A stretch of 64,000 bases of DNA. It comes from Paeniglutamicibacter quisquiliarum (lineage in GTDB: Bacteria; Actinomycetota; Actinomycetes; Actinomycetales; Micrococcaceae). A model generated the notes under the pieces. That model saw only the letters and a program-made list of their open reading frames with translations, ran no database searches and was not told the origin of the DNA. The stretch covers positions 496,001 through 560,000 of the forward strand of contig NZ_JAHRED010000001.1 of assembly GCF_019084045.1 (NCBI RefSeq), read 5' to 3'. Below, in pieces: positions 8,245-16,404 of the stretch; position 1 is the first letter of the stretch, and each line of letters opens with the position of its first letter. The position numbers and the translations under genes were made by a program.

Positions 8245-8599
8245 GATTCCATCATGCCCGATGCCGCACAAAAGTGCCGCCCAGCCGCGTCGATGACGCG
8301 TGCCTGCATATCGAAACCGGCAGTCCCCGGCCTTCGTCCAGTAGCGAATGTATCGACATGGTTGCGTCAAGTGGTGGCACAAGCGCGGTGAATTGCAGTA
8401 GTGTGAGGACCACGGTCTAAAGAAAGTACTGACCAGTGCGCATCGTCTGAGCCCCCACCCCGGGCCGGCAGACGCACAGCGAGGCTAAGCAGTAGGTGGT
8501 CACCACGTCGACGTGGGATCGGCTGAAACTTACGACATCTACGATCATCGAATCGATTCCTCGCTCCGACACATTTCAGAACTTTCAAGGAGTCCCCCC
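8245..8599. promoter_or_regulatory. Divergent intergenic region with a perfect palindrome
   Basis: This 355-base stretch separates the HTH gene from malic enzyme and holds no convincing gene. It contains a perfect 14-base palindrome, CCACGTCGACGTGG (8503-8516), directly preceded by the near-palindrome GTGGTCACCAC (8496-8506). Both are about 85-100 bases before the malic enzyme start and could be an operator controlling it. AAGGAG at 8587-8592 is the malic enzyme ribosome site. Confidence 0.45.
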
Positions 8600-9775
8600 A
8601 TGTCCATTGACACCTCTCTTAACGCCGCCGCCGCCATTACCGAAGCCGATATCTTCGACGCCCACATCGGCGGCAAGCTCACCGTCCAGTCCAAGATGCC
8701 GCTGGCAACCAAGCGGGACCTCTCCATTGCCTACACCCCGGGCGTCGCCCAGGTTTCGCGCGCCATTGCCGCGGACCCGGCCATGCACGCCACCCACACC
8801 TGGGCCTCGCGCCTGGTCGTGGTGGTCTCCGACGGAACCGCCGTGCTGGGCCTTGGCGACATCGGCGCCGCCGCCTCGCTGCCGGTCATGGAAGGCAAGA
8901 GCGCGCTCTTCAAGGAATTCGGCGGCCTGGATTCCATCCCGCTGGTGCTGAACACCACCAACGTCGACGAGATTATCGAGACCCTGGTCCGCCTGCGCCC
9001 GAGCTTCGGTGCCGTGAACCTCGAAGACATCTCCGCCCCGCGCTGCTTCGAACTCGAGGAGCGCCTCATCGAGGCCCTTGACTGCCCGGTCATGCACGAT
9101 GACCAGCACGGCACCGCCGTGGTCGTCCTGGCATCGCTGCTCAACGCCGCAAAGGTTGCCGGCAAGGAACTGGGCCAGATGCGAGCAGTCATTTCCGGTG
9201 CGGGCGCCGCAGGCATTGCCATTGCCGAGATCCTCATCAACGTCGGCCTGGGCGACGTGGTGCTGGTTGATTCCAAGGGAATCATTCACCGCGACCGCGA
9301 CGACCTGAACGCCATCAAGGCCAAGTACGCCGCCATCACCAACAAGGATGGCCTGATCGGCGGCATCCGCGAGGCCCTCGACGGGGCCGATGTCGTCGTT
9401 GGCGTGTCCTCGTCGAAGTTCGTGGAAGAGGACCTGGCGAAGATGAACGAGAACGCCATCATCTTCGCGCTGTCCAACCCGGACCCGGAGGTCATGCCTG
9501 ATGTTGCCCGCAAGTACGCTGCGGTCGTGGCCACGGGTCGTTCGGACTTCCCGAACCAGATCAACAACGTGCTGGCCTTCCCGGGCATCTTCCGCGGCGC
9601 GCTGGATGCCGGCGCCCGCCGCATCACCGCCGAAATGAAGGTTGCGGCCGCGCACGCCATCGCCGAGCTCGCCCAGGACAAGCTCTCCGCCGAATACATC
9701 GTGCCCTCGCCGCTTGACCCGCGCGTCATGCCGGCAGTCTCCGCCGCCGTCGGAAAGGCCGCGCAGGGCCAGTAG
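8600..9775 (+). CDS. NAD(P)-dependent malic enzyme (short form)
   Basis: A 391-residue malic enzyme that oxidatively decarboxylates malate to pyruvate. It carries the N-terminal catalytic motif SIAYTPGVAQVSRAI, the substrate/metal segment MHDDQHGTAVVVLASLLNA, the dinucleotide fold GAGAAGIAIAEIL and the C-terminal ALSNPDPEVMPDVA. The length is that of the short bacterial form without the phosphotransacetylase-like extension. The ATG at 8600 has AAGGAG eight bases upstream. Cofactor preference (NAD or NADP) cannot be settled by eye. It is monocistronic and followed by a strong terminator. Confidence 0.93.
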   Translation: MSIDTSLNAAAAITEADIFDAHIGGKLTVQSKMPLATKRDLSIAYTPGVAQVSRAIAADPAMHATHTWASRLVVVVSDGTAVLGLGDIGAAASLPVMEGKSALFKEFGGLDSIPLVLNTTNVDEIIETLVRLRPSFGAVNLEDISAPRCFELEERLIEALDCPVMHDDQHGTAVVVLASLLNAAKVAGKELGQMRAVISGAGAAGIAIAEILINVGLGDVVLVDSKGIIHRDRDDLNAIKAKYAAITNKDGLIGGIREALDGADVVVGVSSSKFVEEDLAKMNENAIIFALSNPDPEVMPDVARKYAAVVATGRSDFPNQINNVLAFPGIFRGALDAGARRITAEMKVAAAHAIAELAQDKLSAEYIVPSPLDPRVMPAVSAAVGKAAQGQ

Positions 9776-9792
9776 CGCGCCAGCTTCCCGAA

Positions 9793-9835
9793 CGGCTCCG
9801 GCCCGGATCTCCCCTGGGGGTCCGGGCCGGAGCCG
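9793..9835 (+). terminator. Strong terminator after malic enzyme
   Basis: Perfect 15-base arms (9793-9807, CGGCTCCGGCCCGGA, and 9821-9835) enclose a 13-base loop that folds further (CCCCTGGGG). It begins 18 bases after the stop codon. There is no long T run. Confidence 0.85.
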
Positions 9836-9943
9836 TGTGCGGGCCAACGGCGATTTCCGCGTCGGTGGCGTGCACCCAAATGTCACCGAAATGCGGCCGT
9901 TCCGGCCTTGTTTGCGTTCGGGGCACGTTGTTACGGTGCTCCC

Positions 9944-10750
9944 ATGAACGAAAACCCGGCGCCGTCCGACCGCGGCCGGAAAACCGCCATCGTCGTGCTT
10001 GTCTTGGCCCTTGTGGCGGCCGCCGTCTGGATCACGATCCTGCTGATGCAACAAACCGGGGGCCCCGGCCAAAACGGCCCGGGAACGACCCCTGCACCGG
10101 AAACCACCACGGCGCCCGGCCCCTCCGCCACGCCCGCGACCCCGTCGCCGACGCAGAGCGCCTCGGATTTGCCCGGCACCCCGTCGCTGCCCGCCGCCGA
10201 GGCGGCGACCGTCGTGTGGCCTGATCCCGGCGGCACCCTGCGCTACGCGAACCCGGAAGACGCCGCGCGCGGATTCGCCGAGGACTTCGCCGGGTTCACC
10301 GACCCGGTCTATGGCGAATTCATGCAGGGGGATGCCCGCTCCGGTGAGCTGGAGGTCCGCCCCGCCGCGGACGGGCCGGTGACCACCGTCCTGCTCCGGC
10401 AGCTTTCCGACGGCCGGTGGTACGCCATCGGGGCGACCAGCAGCGAGATCCAGCTCGAGGTCCCGGTGGCCGGTGAACGGATCGCCTCCCCGGTGGAGCT
10501 ATCCGGATCGTCGCGCGCCTTCGAGGCAACAGTGAACGTCGAGGTCCGTTCCCACGGGAGTGCAGAGCCGCTTGGAAGCGGGATAGTCATGGGCGGATCC
10601 GGGCCCGATCTGGGGCCGTTCAGCGGAAACGTCCAGTGGGACAACCCCGGCACCGGCGGGGGCGCGCTGCTGCTGTTCGTTTCCAGCGCCAAGGACGGAA
10701 GCGTGTGGACTGCCGCCGCGGTGCCGGTCGGGTTCGCCGCGCAATCCTAG
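9944..10750 (+). CDS. Membrane-anchored Gmad2-domain protein
   Basis: A 268-residue protein with a short cytoplasmic N-terminus, one membrane anchor (about residues 14-36, AIVVLVLALVAAAVWITILL), a Pro/Thr/Ala-rich linker to about residue 80, a middle region of about 80 residues and a C-terminal Gmad2 immunoglobulin-like domain. Gmad2 features are ERIASPVELSGSSRAFEATVNVEV, GSGIVMGGSGPDLGPFSGNVQW and LLLFVSSAKDGSVWTAAAVPV. Gmad2 accompanies GerMN in spore germination and envelope proteins; here the two domains are in separate genes 2.2 kb apart. A cell-surface role is likely; the ligand is unknown. The ATG at 9944 gives the compact N-terminus before the membrane segment. Confidence 0.8.
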   Translation: MNENPAPSDRGRKTAIVVLVLALVAAAVWITILLMQQTGGPGQNGPGTTPAPETTTAPGPSATPATPSPTQSASDLPGTPSLPAAEAATVVWPDPGGTLRYANPEDAARGFAEDFAGFTDPVYGEFMQGDARSGELEVRPAADGPVTTVLLRQLSDGRWYAIGATSSEIQLEVPVAGERIASPVELSGSSRAFEATVNVEVRSHGSAEPLGSGIVMGGSGPDLGPFSGNVQWDNPGTGGGALLLFVSSAKDGSVWTAAAVPVGFAAQS

Positions 10751-10904
10751 CCAACGCCGGTGTGGTGTTTCTTCGGCGGCTTCGGCGGGAGGCATGCCGG
10801 CAGCCATGGGGCTGGATTCCGACTTGGGGCTGAGGAGGTTCCTCAGGGTCGACGGATAAGGACAGACCCCACACCCTTGTCCACCCACCGGCGGTGCGCC
10901 GGGA

Positions 10905-12332
10905 TCAGGAATCCACGCCGATGCGCGGAGCATCGAGGCTGCGCTTGGCCTCGGCCTCTTCCCAACTGGTCGGGCCCGCTGCGAAGGCGCCGCGGTAGCC
11001 GGACGCCGGGTGGCGGTCGTTGAGCAGGGGACCGCCGCCAAACAGCTTTTCACGCAGGGTCCCGGGCGAGTATTCGCTCTGGGCCAGGCCGCGTTCGCGC
11101 AGCACGGGCAGCACCTTGTCGGCGAATTCCTCGAAGGAGCCGGGGATCACCCAGTTGATGACGTTGATTCCGTCGACACCGGCGGCCTGCCATTCGGCGA
11201 TCTTGTCGGCGATCTGCTCCGGAGTTCCCACCACGCGGGTGTTGCGGGCCTGCAGCCACGCTATGTCGGCAACGACCGGCTCGCGATCGGTGATGTGCTT
11301 GGACACCCATTCGGAGAAGCCCTTGCCGGTGTTGGTGTCCAGGTCGGCAATCGGTGTTTCAGGTGGGTAGACGCGCCCGGTCTTGTCCACGATGGCCGAA
11401 TGGGCCAGGTAGCCGTCGACGCTGACGAACTGGTCGTAGTACGCCTCCTTTTCCCTGGCTTCCTCCTCGGTGTCGCCGATGATGAAGGACAGGCCCTGGA
11501 AGAACTTGATGTCCTCCGGGTTGCGTCCGTAGTCAGCGGCCAACCGGCGGGTGTCGCTGATCAGCTCCTTCGCGATGGCCGGGGACGGGGCAATGATGAA
11601 GGTGGCCTCGGCATTTCGTGCGGCGAAGGCACGCCCCGAGGTGGAAGAACCGGCCTGAAACAGCAGTGGCGTGCGCTGCGGGGAGGGGGATGGCAGGTGC
11701 GGACCCTCAACCCGGTAGCGCAGGCCCTCGTGGTAGATCTTGTGGATCTTGGACGGATCGGAGTAGACCCCGTTTTCCTTGTCCTTCCTCAAGGCACCGG
11801 AATCCCAGGAACCCTCCCAGAGCTTGTAGGCGACGTCAACGTATTCGTCGGCCCAGGCATATCGCTCTGCGTGGTCGGTCAGTTGGGGCAGGCCGTAGTT
11901 GCGTGAGGCATTGTCATTGATGCCGGTCACGATGTTCCAGGCGATGCGGCCACCGGAAATGTGATCGAGCGTGGAGATCTGCCGGGCAAAGTTGTAGGGA
12001 TGGTTCTGCACGACGTTCGACGTGGTGGCCAGGCCAATGTGCTTGGTGCTCACAGCGAGGGCACCAAGGAGCACCGTTGGATCATTCGAAGGGATCTGCA
12101 GCCCTTCGTTCGCGTAGACGTCGAAGTCGGCGTCCGAATCCCCATAGAGCCCCGAGACATCGGCGAAGAACATCGCGTCGAACTTCGCTGCCTCAAGCGT
12201 TTGAGCGAGCTCGATCCACGTGTTGACGTCGTTGAACTCGGTCTGGCCGGCATCCGGCCGGCGCCACTGTCCGTGGTGGATGTGGCTGGTCGTATTCATG
12301 ACGAATGCGTTGAAATGTAGCGGCTTGCTCAC
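10905..12332 (-). CDS. NtaA/SnaA/DszA-family FMN-dependent monooxygenase
   Basis: A 475-residue luciferase-like flavin monooxygenase of the NtaA/SnaA/SoxA(DszA) group. These enzymes use FMNH2 from a separate reductase to oxygenate sulfones, nitrilotriacetate or related compounds. Typical features are NAFVMNTTSHIHHGQWRRPDA at the start, GLATTSNVVQNHPYNFARQ and the GRIAWNIVTG segment. It starts with GTG at 12332 behind AGGAGACGC. The paralogue at 19360-20760 shares the same start (SKPL.FNAF.MNT.SHIHHGQWR) and long stretches throughout. It is divergent from the sulfur-type ABC operon and probably acts on a compound imported by it (inference). Confidence 0.9.
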   Translation of the reverse strand: MSKPLHFNAFVMNTTSHIHHGQWRRPDAGQTEFNDVNTWIELAQTLEAAKFDAMFFADVSGLYGDSDADFDVYANEGLQIPSNDPTVLLGALAVSTKHIGLATTSNVVQNHPYNFARQISTLDHISGGRIAWNIVTGINDNASRNYGLPQLTDHAERYAWADEYVDVAYKLWEGSWDSGALRKDKENGVYSDPSKIHKIYHEGLRYRVEGPHLPSPSPQRTPLLFQAGSSTSGRAFAARNAEATFIIAPSPAIAKELISDTRRLAADYGRNPEDIKFFQGLSFIIGDTEEEAREKEAYYDQFVSVDGYLAHSAIVDKTGRVYPPETPIADLDTNTGKGFSEWVSKHITDREPVVADIAWLQARNTRVVGTPEQIADKIAEWQAAGVDGINVINWVIPGSFEEFADKVLPVLRERGLAQSEYSPGTLREKLFGGGPLLNDRHPASGYRGAFAAGPTSWEEAEAKRSLDAPRIGVDS

Positions 12333-12680
12333 GATGCGTCTCCTGATTGTTTTAAGGTAGAAATCCCTGCCTCCGAACCTGGATCTCCCGGTGGGGCTTG
12401 TCTTCCTCGATGCTGGCACTCGCGATCCGGGGGCCGGAAGATTACGAACCAACGGGTCGTCACATGACCTCTTGTGATGTTATGACGGGTTTGCGACCCG
12501 TCCTTGAGGTCGGGTAATGACGCCATGTTGCGTGCCGAGAACCCATGCAAAGCATCCGGCGCTCGGTGTTGGCGCTAGCTGTCGGACCACGGATAGAACT
12601 GTCTCAGACATCGCGCCAATCCGCTCCCGTGCTCCGGGAACGGGAGCTGCGCACCCCACGACAAGTCCAGGAGTACCACC
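12333..12680. promoter_or_regulatory. Divergent leader region of the sulfur locus
   Basis: These 348 bases separate the minus-strand monooxygenase from the ABC operon. Structures visible on the plus strand are the spaced dyad TCACA/TGTGA (12460-12477), a hairpin GACGGGT-TTGCG-ACCCGTC (12484-12502), a 17-codon reading frame with two Cys codons (12525-12578) and a hairpin with perfect eight-base arms GCTCCCGT/ACGGGAGC (12623-12647) just before the AGGAG ribosome site of the binding-protein gene. The layout would suit a regulator site followed by an attenuator. No known sulfur riboswitch core is complete. Confidence 0.45.
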
Positions 12681-14423
12681 GTGAAAAACCGCCAGCCGGC
12701 GTACCGGGATGAGACAGCAAGTTCCTCCCGTTCCGCAGACAGCCCACTCGCCACAAGCACAAGGAACCTCAAGAAGCGCGTGCCGTTTGCATTCGCCGCA
12801 CTTGGCGCCGTGCTGGCGTTGTCCGCCTGCGGCGGTGCGGTCCACGCAGATTCGGCCAGTGGCCCCACCGGGGAACCGGTCTCCGGCGGCACCCTGGTGT
12901 ACGCCACGGGCGACACCGAGCCGGCCTGCCTTGACCCGATCGTCTCGGGCAACGTCCCGCAGGCACTGGTCTCCACCCAATATCTGGAGCCGCTGTTCTT
13001 CCAGGACGAGAAGGGCGAAATCGGACCTTGGCTGGCAAAAGACTGGAAATGGTCCAAGGACAGGCTGGCCCTGGACATCACGGTCCGCCAGGACGTCCAC
13101 TTCACCGACGGCCAGCAGCTCAATGCCGAAACCATCGTCGAGAACGTCGCCTACATCAAGGATCCCCAGACGCTCTCGAGCACCGGAATCCTGGCCGTGG
13201 AGAAGGTGGCCTCCGTCGAGAAGATCGGCGAGTTCACCGCCCGGCTGCACCTCTCGGAACCCGACAACGCGCTGCTTGAGCACTTCGCCCAGGTCTGGGT
13301 GCCGATCCAGTCCCAGAAGGCGCTGGCCCGCGGGGCCGAGGCAAACTGCCTCTCCCCGGTGGGCACCGGGCCGTTCAAGGTCGAAAGCTGGTCCAAGCAG
13401 CAGGAAGTCGTGCTCACCCGCAACGACGAGTACCACACGCCCTCACCCGCTGCCGGGCATGCGGGACCCGCCTACCTGGAAAAGATCGTCTGGCGCTTCC
13501 TGCCGGACCACGCGGCGCGCTTTGCCGCCCTGCAGTCCCGCGAGGTCGACGTCATCGATGTGCTGCAGCCGCAGAACGCCGTGGCGGCGGACGCCGACCC
13601 GGCGTTGGACACGCTAATCGGATCCAGGCCCGGACACGTCGTGAACCTGACCTTCAATACCACCACCGGACCGCTGACAGACGTGCGGGTGCGTGAGGCG
13701 TTTGTGCGTTCGGTGGACGTGAACGCGGCGCTCAAGAGCATCTTCATGAGCACCGTCCCGCGCTCGAATTCGGTGCTCAGCAGCATCACGAAGTTCAACC
13801 GGCAAAACCCCGAGGCCTATTCCACCGATGTGGACAAGGCCAACCGGTTGCTGGATGAAGCAGGCTGGACGGAAAGGGATTCCGAGGGGTACCGGACCAA
13901 GGACGGGCAACGGCTTTCCACCACCGTCATCCAGAATGACAGCATCCTTGTTCCGGTTTCTGTACTTGAGCAGTTTCAGAACAGTGCCAAGGCCGTGGGA
14001 TTCGAATTGATAATCAGCCAGGAGGAGCCGGCAAGCTTCAACGCCCGGCGCTACGCCTGGGAATACGGACTCTCGCCGTTGTACTACACCAAGAACTCAC
14101 CGTCGGTGTTGAACATCGTTTACGATTCCTCGCACATCCCCTCGGTCATCAAGGGTGGCTACCACGCCAATAACAATGGCCTGATCGGGTCGTCGGCCAA
14201 TGACATCGACAAGGCCCTGCGCCTGGCCGCCACCACCGGGAACGAAAAGCAGCGTGGTCAGCAATATGCCAAGGCCCAGCAACTCGTCGACGCACAGTAT
14301 CTCTCGCTGCCGATCTTCGACCAGCAGACGCGCCTTGGCTTCCGCTCGGATGTCGAAGGTGTCGCGCTTCTTTCCCCGCTGGGCATGCCCACCTTCTACG
14401 ACACCTGGTTGGACCGATCATGA
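12681..14423 (+). CDS. ABC transporter solute-binding lipoprotein (SBP_bac_5), sulfur locus
   Basis: A 580-residue peptide-type solute-binding protein. It starts with GTG at 12681 behind AGGAG. The N-terminal extension of about 30 residues precedes the signal helix; the lipobox is LSAC (Cys about residue 50). The mature domain starts SGGTLVYATGDTEPACLDP and contains the family segments NVAYIKDP, SPVGTGPFKVESW and VREAFVRSVD. It overlaps the permease gene by four bases (ATGA), so binding protein, two permeases and ATPase form one transcription unit. The flavin monooxygenases in the same unit suggest a sulfonate, sulfone or thioether ligand (inference). Confidence 0.9.
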   Translation: MKNRQPAYRDETASSSRSADSPLATSTRNLKKRVPFAFAALGAVLALSACGGAVHADSASGPTGEPVSGGTLVYATGDTEPACLDPIVSGNVPQALVSTQYLEPLFFQDEKGEIGPWLAKDWKWSKDRLALDITVRQDVHFTDGQQLNAETIVENVAYIKDPQTLSSTGILAVEKVASVEKIGEFTARLHLSEPDNALLEHFAQVWVPIQSQKALARGAEANCLSPVGTGPFKVESWSKQQEVVLTRNDEYHTPSPAAGHAGPAYLEKIVWRFLPDHAARFAALQSREVDVIDVLQPQNAVAADADPALDTLIGSRPGHVVNLTFNTTTGPLTDVRVREAFVRSVDVNAALKSIFMSTVPRSNSVLSSITKFNRQNPEAYSTDVDKANRLLDEAGWTERDSEGYRTKDGQRLSTTVIQNDSILVPVSVLEQFQNSAKAVGFELIISQEEPASFNARRYAWEYGLSPLYYTKNSPSVLNIVYDSSHIPSVIKGGYHANNNGLIGSSANDIDKALRLAATTGNEKQRGQQYAKAQQLVDAQYLSLPIFDQQTRLGFRSDVEGVALLSPLGMPTFYDTWLDRS

Positions 14424-15442
14424 GCCTCGAAACCTTGAACCACACACCATCGACCTCGGCAGCAATTTCCGCGACCACAGATTCGACGGCAGGCAGTTCA
14501 CGGCTGCGGTCGGTACTTCGGCTGAGCGGTCTCCGTATCCTCGGAGCCGCTGGCGTCCTGTGGGCGGTTGCCACGCTGGCCTTCTTCGCGATGCGCTTGG
14601 TGCCGGGGGATCCGGTGGATGCGCTGCTGGGCGGACCGGGCAACAACGCCACCGAAGAGGTACGTGAGCTGACGCGGGAACTGAACGGCTTGAATGAACC
14701 GATCCTTATCCAATACGGCGCATACCTCGGCAAGCTCGTGACCGGGGATCTCGGCAATTCCTACCAGCTGCGAGAACCTGTCGTGCAGGTCCTGGGCGAC
14801 CAGCTTGGCAACACCCTGGTGCTCGCGGTTCTGGCGCTTGCCTCGGCCTGGGTGCTTGCCCTCGGGCTGGCGCTCTGGTCGGCACGCGGCGGCAGGGGCG
14901 CCACGTTCGTGGGAAACCTGCTGGAAGTCGTTTCGGCCGCGGTACCCCATTTCTGGCTGGGCAGCCTGCTCATCCTGGTCTTCAGCGTCAGCCTGCAGTG
15001 GCTTCCGGCCACCAGTGGTGCCCCGGGAATTGAAGGCCTGATCTTGCCCGTGCTCACCCTGGCGATCCCGCTGGCCGGGTTCCTTGGCCAGGTCATGCGC
15101 GAATCCATGCTCACGGCCATGAACTCGCCGTTCGCCATCTCCGCCCGGGCCCGCGGCGAATCCGAGGTCTCGCTGAGCCTGCGCCACGCGCTGCGCCATG
15201 CCGCGCTTCCCGGGATCGGACTTTCGGGCTGGGCCATGGGCTCGCTGATCAGCGGGGCCGTGGTTGTCGAGACGGTCTTTGCGCGCCCCGGCATCGGCCG
15301 CACGCTGCTGCAGTCAGTGCTGGTCCGGGACGTTCCGGTGGTGCTCGGCGTGGTCGTGCTGGTTGCCGCCATCTACATCCTCGTCACCCTCCTCAGCGAC
15401 CTGGCCGAACGCCTGGCCGACCCCCGGTTGCGTGCGGCATGA
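14420..15442 (+). CDS. ABC transporter permease, DppB type
   Basis: A 340-residue inner-membrane permease of the dipeptide/nickel class. After a Ser/Thr-rich cytoplasmic N-terminus come a first membrane helix (about residues 38-60, GAAGVLWAVATLAFFAMRL), the periplasmic loop with VPGDPVDALLGG and five more helices. The cytoplasmic coupling segment is the SLRHALRHAALPGIGLSGWAMG region; the end VVLVAAIYILVTLLSDLAE is the usual DppB ending. It overlaps both neighbours by ATGA. It pairs with the next permease to form the channel. Confidence 0.92.
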   Translation: MSLETLNHTPSTSAAISATTDSTAGSSRLRSVLRLSGLRILGAAGVLWAVATLAFFAMRLVPGDPVDALLGGPGNNATEEVRELTRELNGLNEPILIQYGAYLGKLVTGDLGNSYQLREPVVQVLGDQLGNTLVLAVLALASAWVLALGLALWSARGGRGATFVGNLLEVVSAAVPHFWLGSLLILVFSVSLQWLPATSGAPGIEGLILPVLTLAIPLAGFLGQVMRESMLTAMNSPFAISARARGESEVSLSLRHALRHAALPGIGLSGWAMGSLISGAVVVETVFARPGIGRTLLQSVLVRDVPVVLGVVVLVAAIYILVTLLSDLAERLADPRLRAA

Positions 15443-16404
15443 ACACGCACGAGGACCTGCCCACGATCATCACCGACCTGGAGGAAGCCATGACCCAAGG
15501 CACCCAAACCGCCGTCATCGAATCACCGTCCGGCCAGGTCCCGCCGGCTCTCCCAGGGAATCGTCCGGGGACCATCGTCGCGGGTGGCATACGTCGGCTC
15601 GGACGCGGACTGGGACCCGGCATCATCGTTCCGCTGGTGTTCCTGCTGGGCCTGATCGCCGCGGCCGTCATCCCCTCGGTGCTCGCCCCCAGCGGACCGC
15701 TGGACATGAACCCGGCGGAGGCATTCACCGCACCCGGTGCCGCCCATTGGTTCGGCACCGACGAATCCGGGCGCGACGTCTTCTCCCGCGTCATCCACGG
15801 GGCACGCAGTTCACTGCTTATCGGCGTGCTCGCCACGGCCATCGGCCTCGGCCTGGCGGTGGTGCTCGGAGCGGTCGCAGGACTCGGCACCCGCGCGGTG
15901 GACTTCGGGGTTTCCCGCTTCCTGGAGGTCCTCTTCGCATTCCCCGGCCTGCTGCTCGCGCTGCTGGTCATCACCATTCTTGGTCCGGGGGTCGTGACTA
16001 CCACCATTGCGGTGGGACTGTCGGCCGCACCCGGATATGCGCGCATGATCCGCTCGCAGGTGCGTTCGGTGCGCGGCTCCGGCTACGTGGAGGCGTCGAT
16101 CGTGCAGGGGCGCTCCCGCGCCTTCATCATCCGCCACCACATCCTGCCCAACGTCGCCGCCCCGCTGTTCGTACTGGGAACCCTCGGGGTCGGGCAAGCC
16201 ATCGTGTGGGCATCCTCGCTGAGCTTCCTGGGGCTGGGGGCCACCCCGCCGGATCCCGAATGGGGCTCAATGCTCTCCCTGGGACGTCTCTACATCGGCA
16301 ACGCCTGGTGGTTGACGGTCTTTCCCGGCCTGTTCATCGTGCTCAGCGCCGCAACCACCACGCTGCTGGGACACGGCATCCAACGCAAGCTCAAGGACAA
16401 GTAA
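15439..16404 (+). CDS. ABC transporter permease, DppC type
   Basis: A 321-residue second permease. Its N-terminal part carries the DppC-type signature (PGAAHWFGTDESGRDVFSRV, about residues 100-120) followed by membrane helices and the coupling loop EASIVQGRSRAFIIRHHILPN. The C-terminus GLGATPPDPEWGSMLSLGR is also typical. The stop codon overlaps the ATPase start by one base (TAATG). Confidence 0.92.
   Translation: MNTHEDLPTIITDLEEAMTQGTQTAVIESPSGQVPPALPGNRPGTIVAGGIRRLGRGLGPGIIVPLVFLLGLIAAAVIPSVLAPSGPLDMNPAEAFTAPGAAHWFGTDESGRDVFSRVIHGARSSLLIGVLATAIGLGLAVVLGAVAGLGTRAVDFGVSRFLEVLFAFPGLLLALLVITILGPGVVTTTIAVGLSAAPGYARMIRSQVRSVRGSGYVEASIVQGRSRAFIIRHHILPNVAAPLFVLGTLGVGQAIVWASSLSFLGLGATPPDPEWGSMLSLGRLYIGNAWWLTVFPGLFIVLSAATTTLLGHGIQRKLKDK

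Noticed and set aside
8585-10072. 495-codon minus-strand frame opposite malic enzyme
   Set aside because: It is the antisense of a clear malic enzyme gene; the composition is Gly/Asp/Arg repeats typical of reverse reading of high-GC codons and no family is recognisable.
15264-16403. In-frame upstream extension of the fused ABC ATPase
   Set aside because: It would overlap the two permeases completely; the TAATG junction at 16402-16406 gives the natural start.
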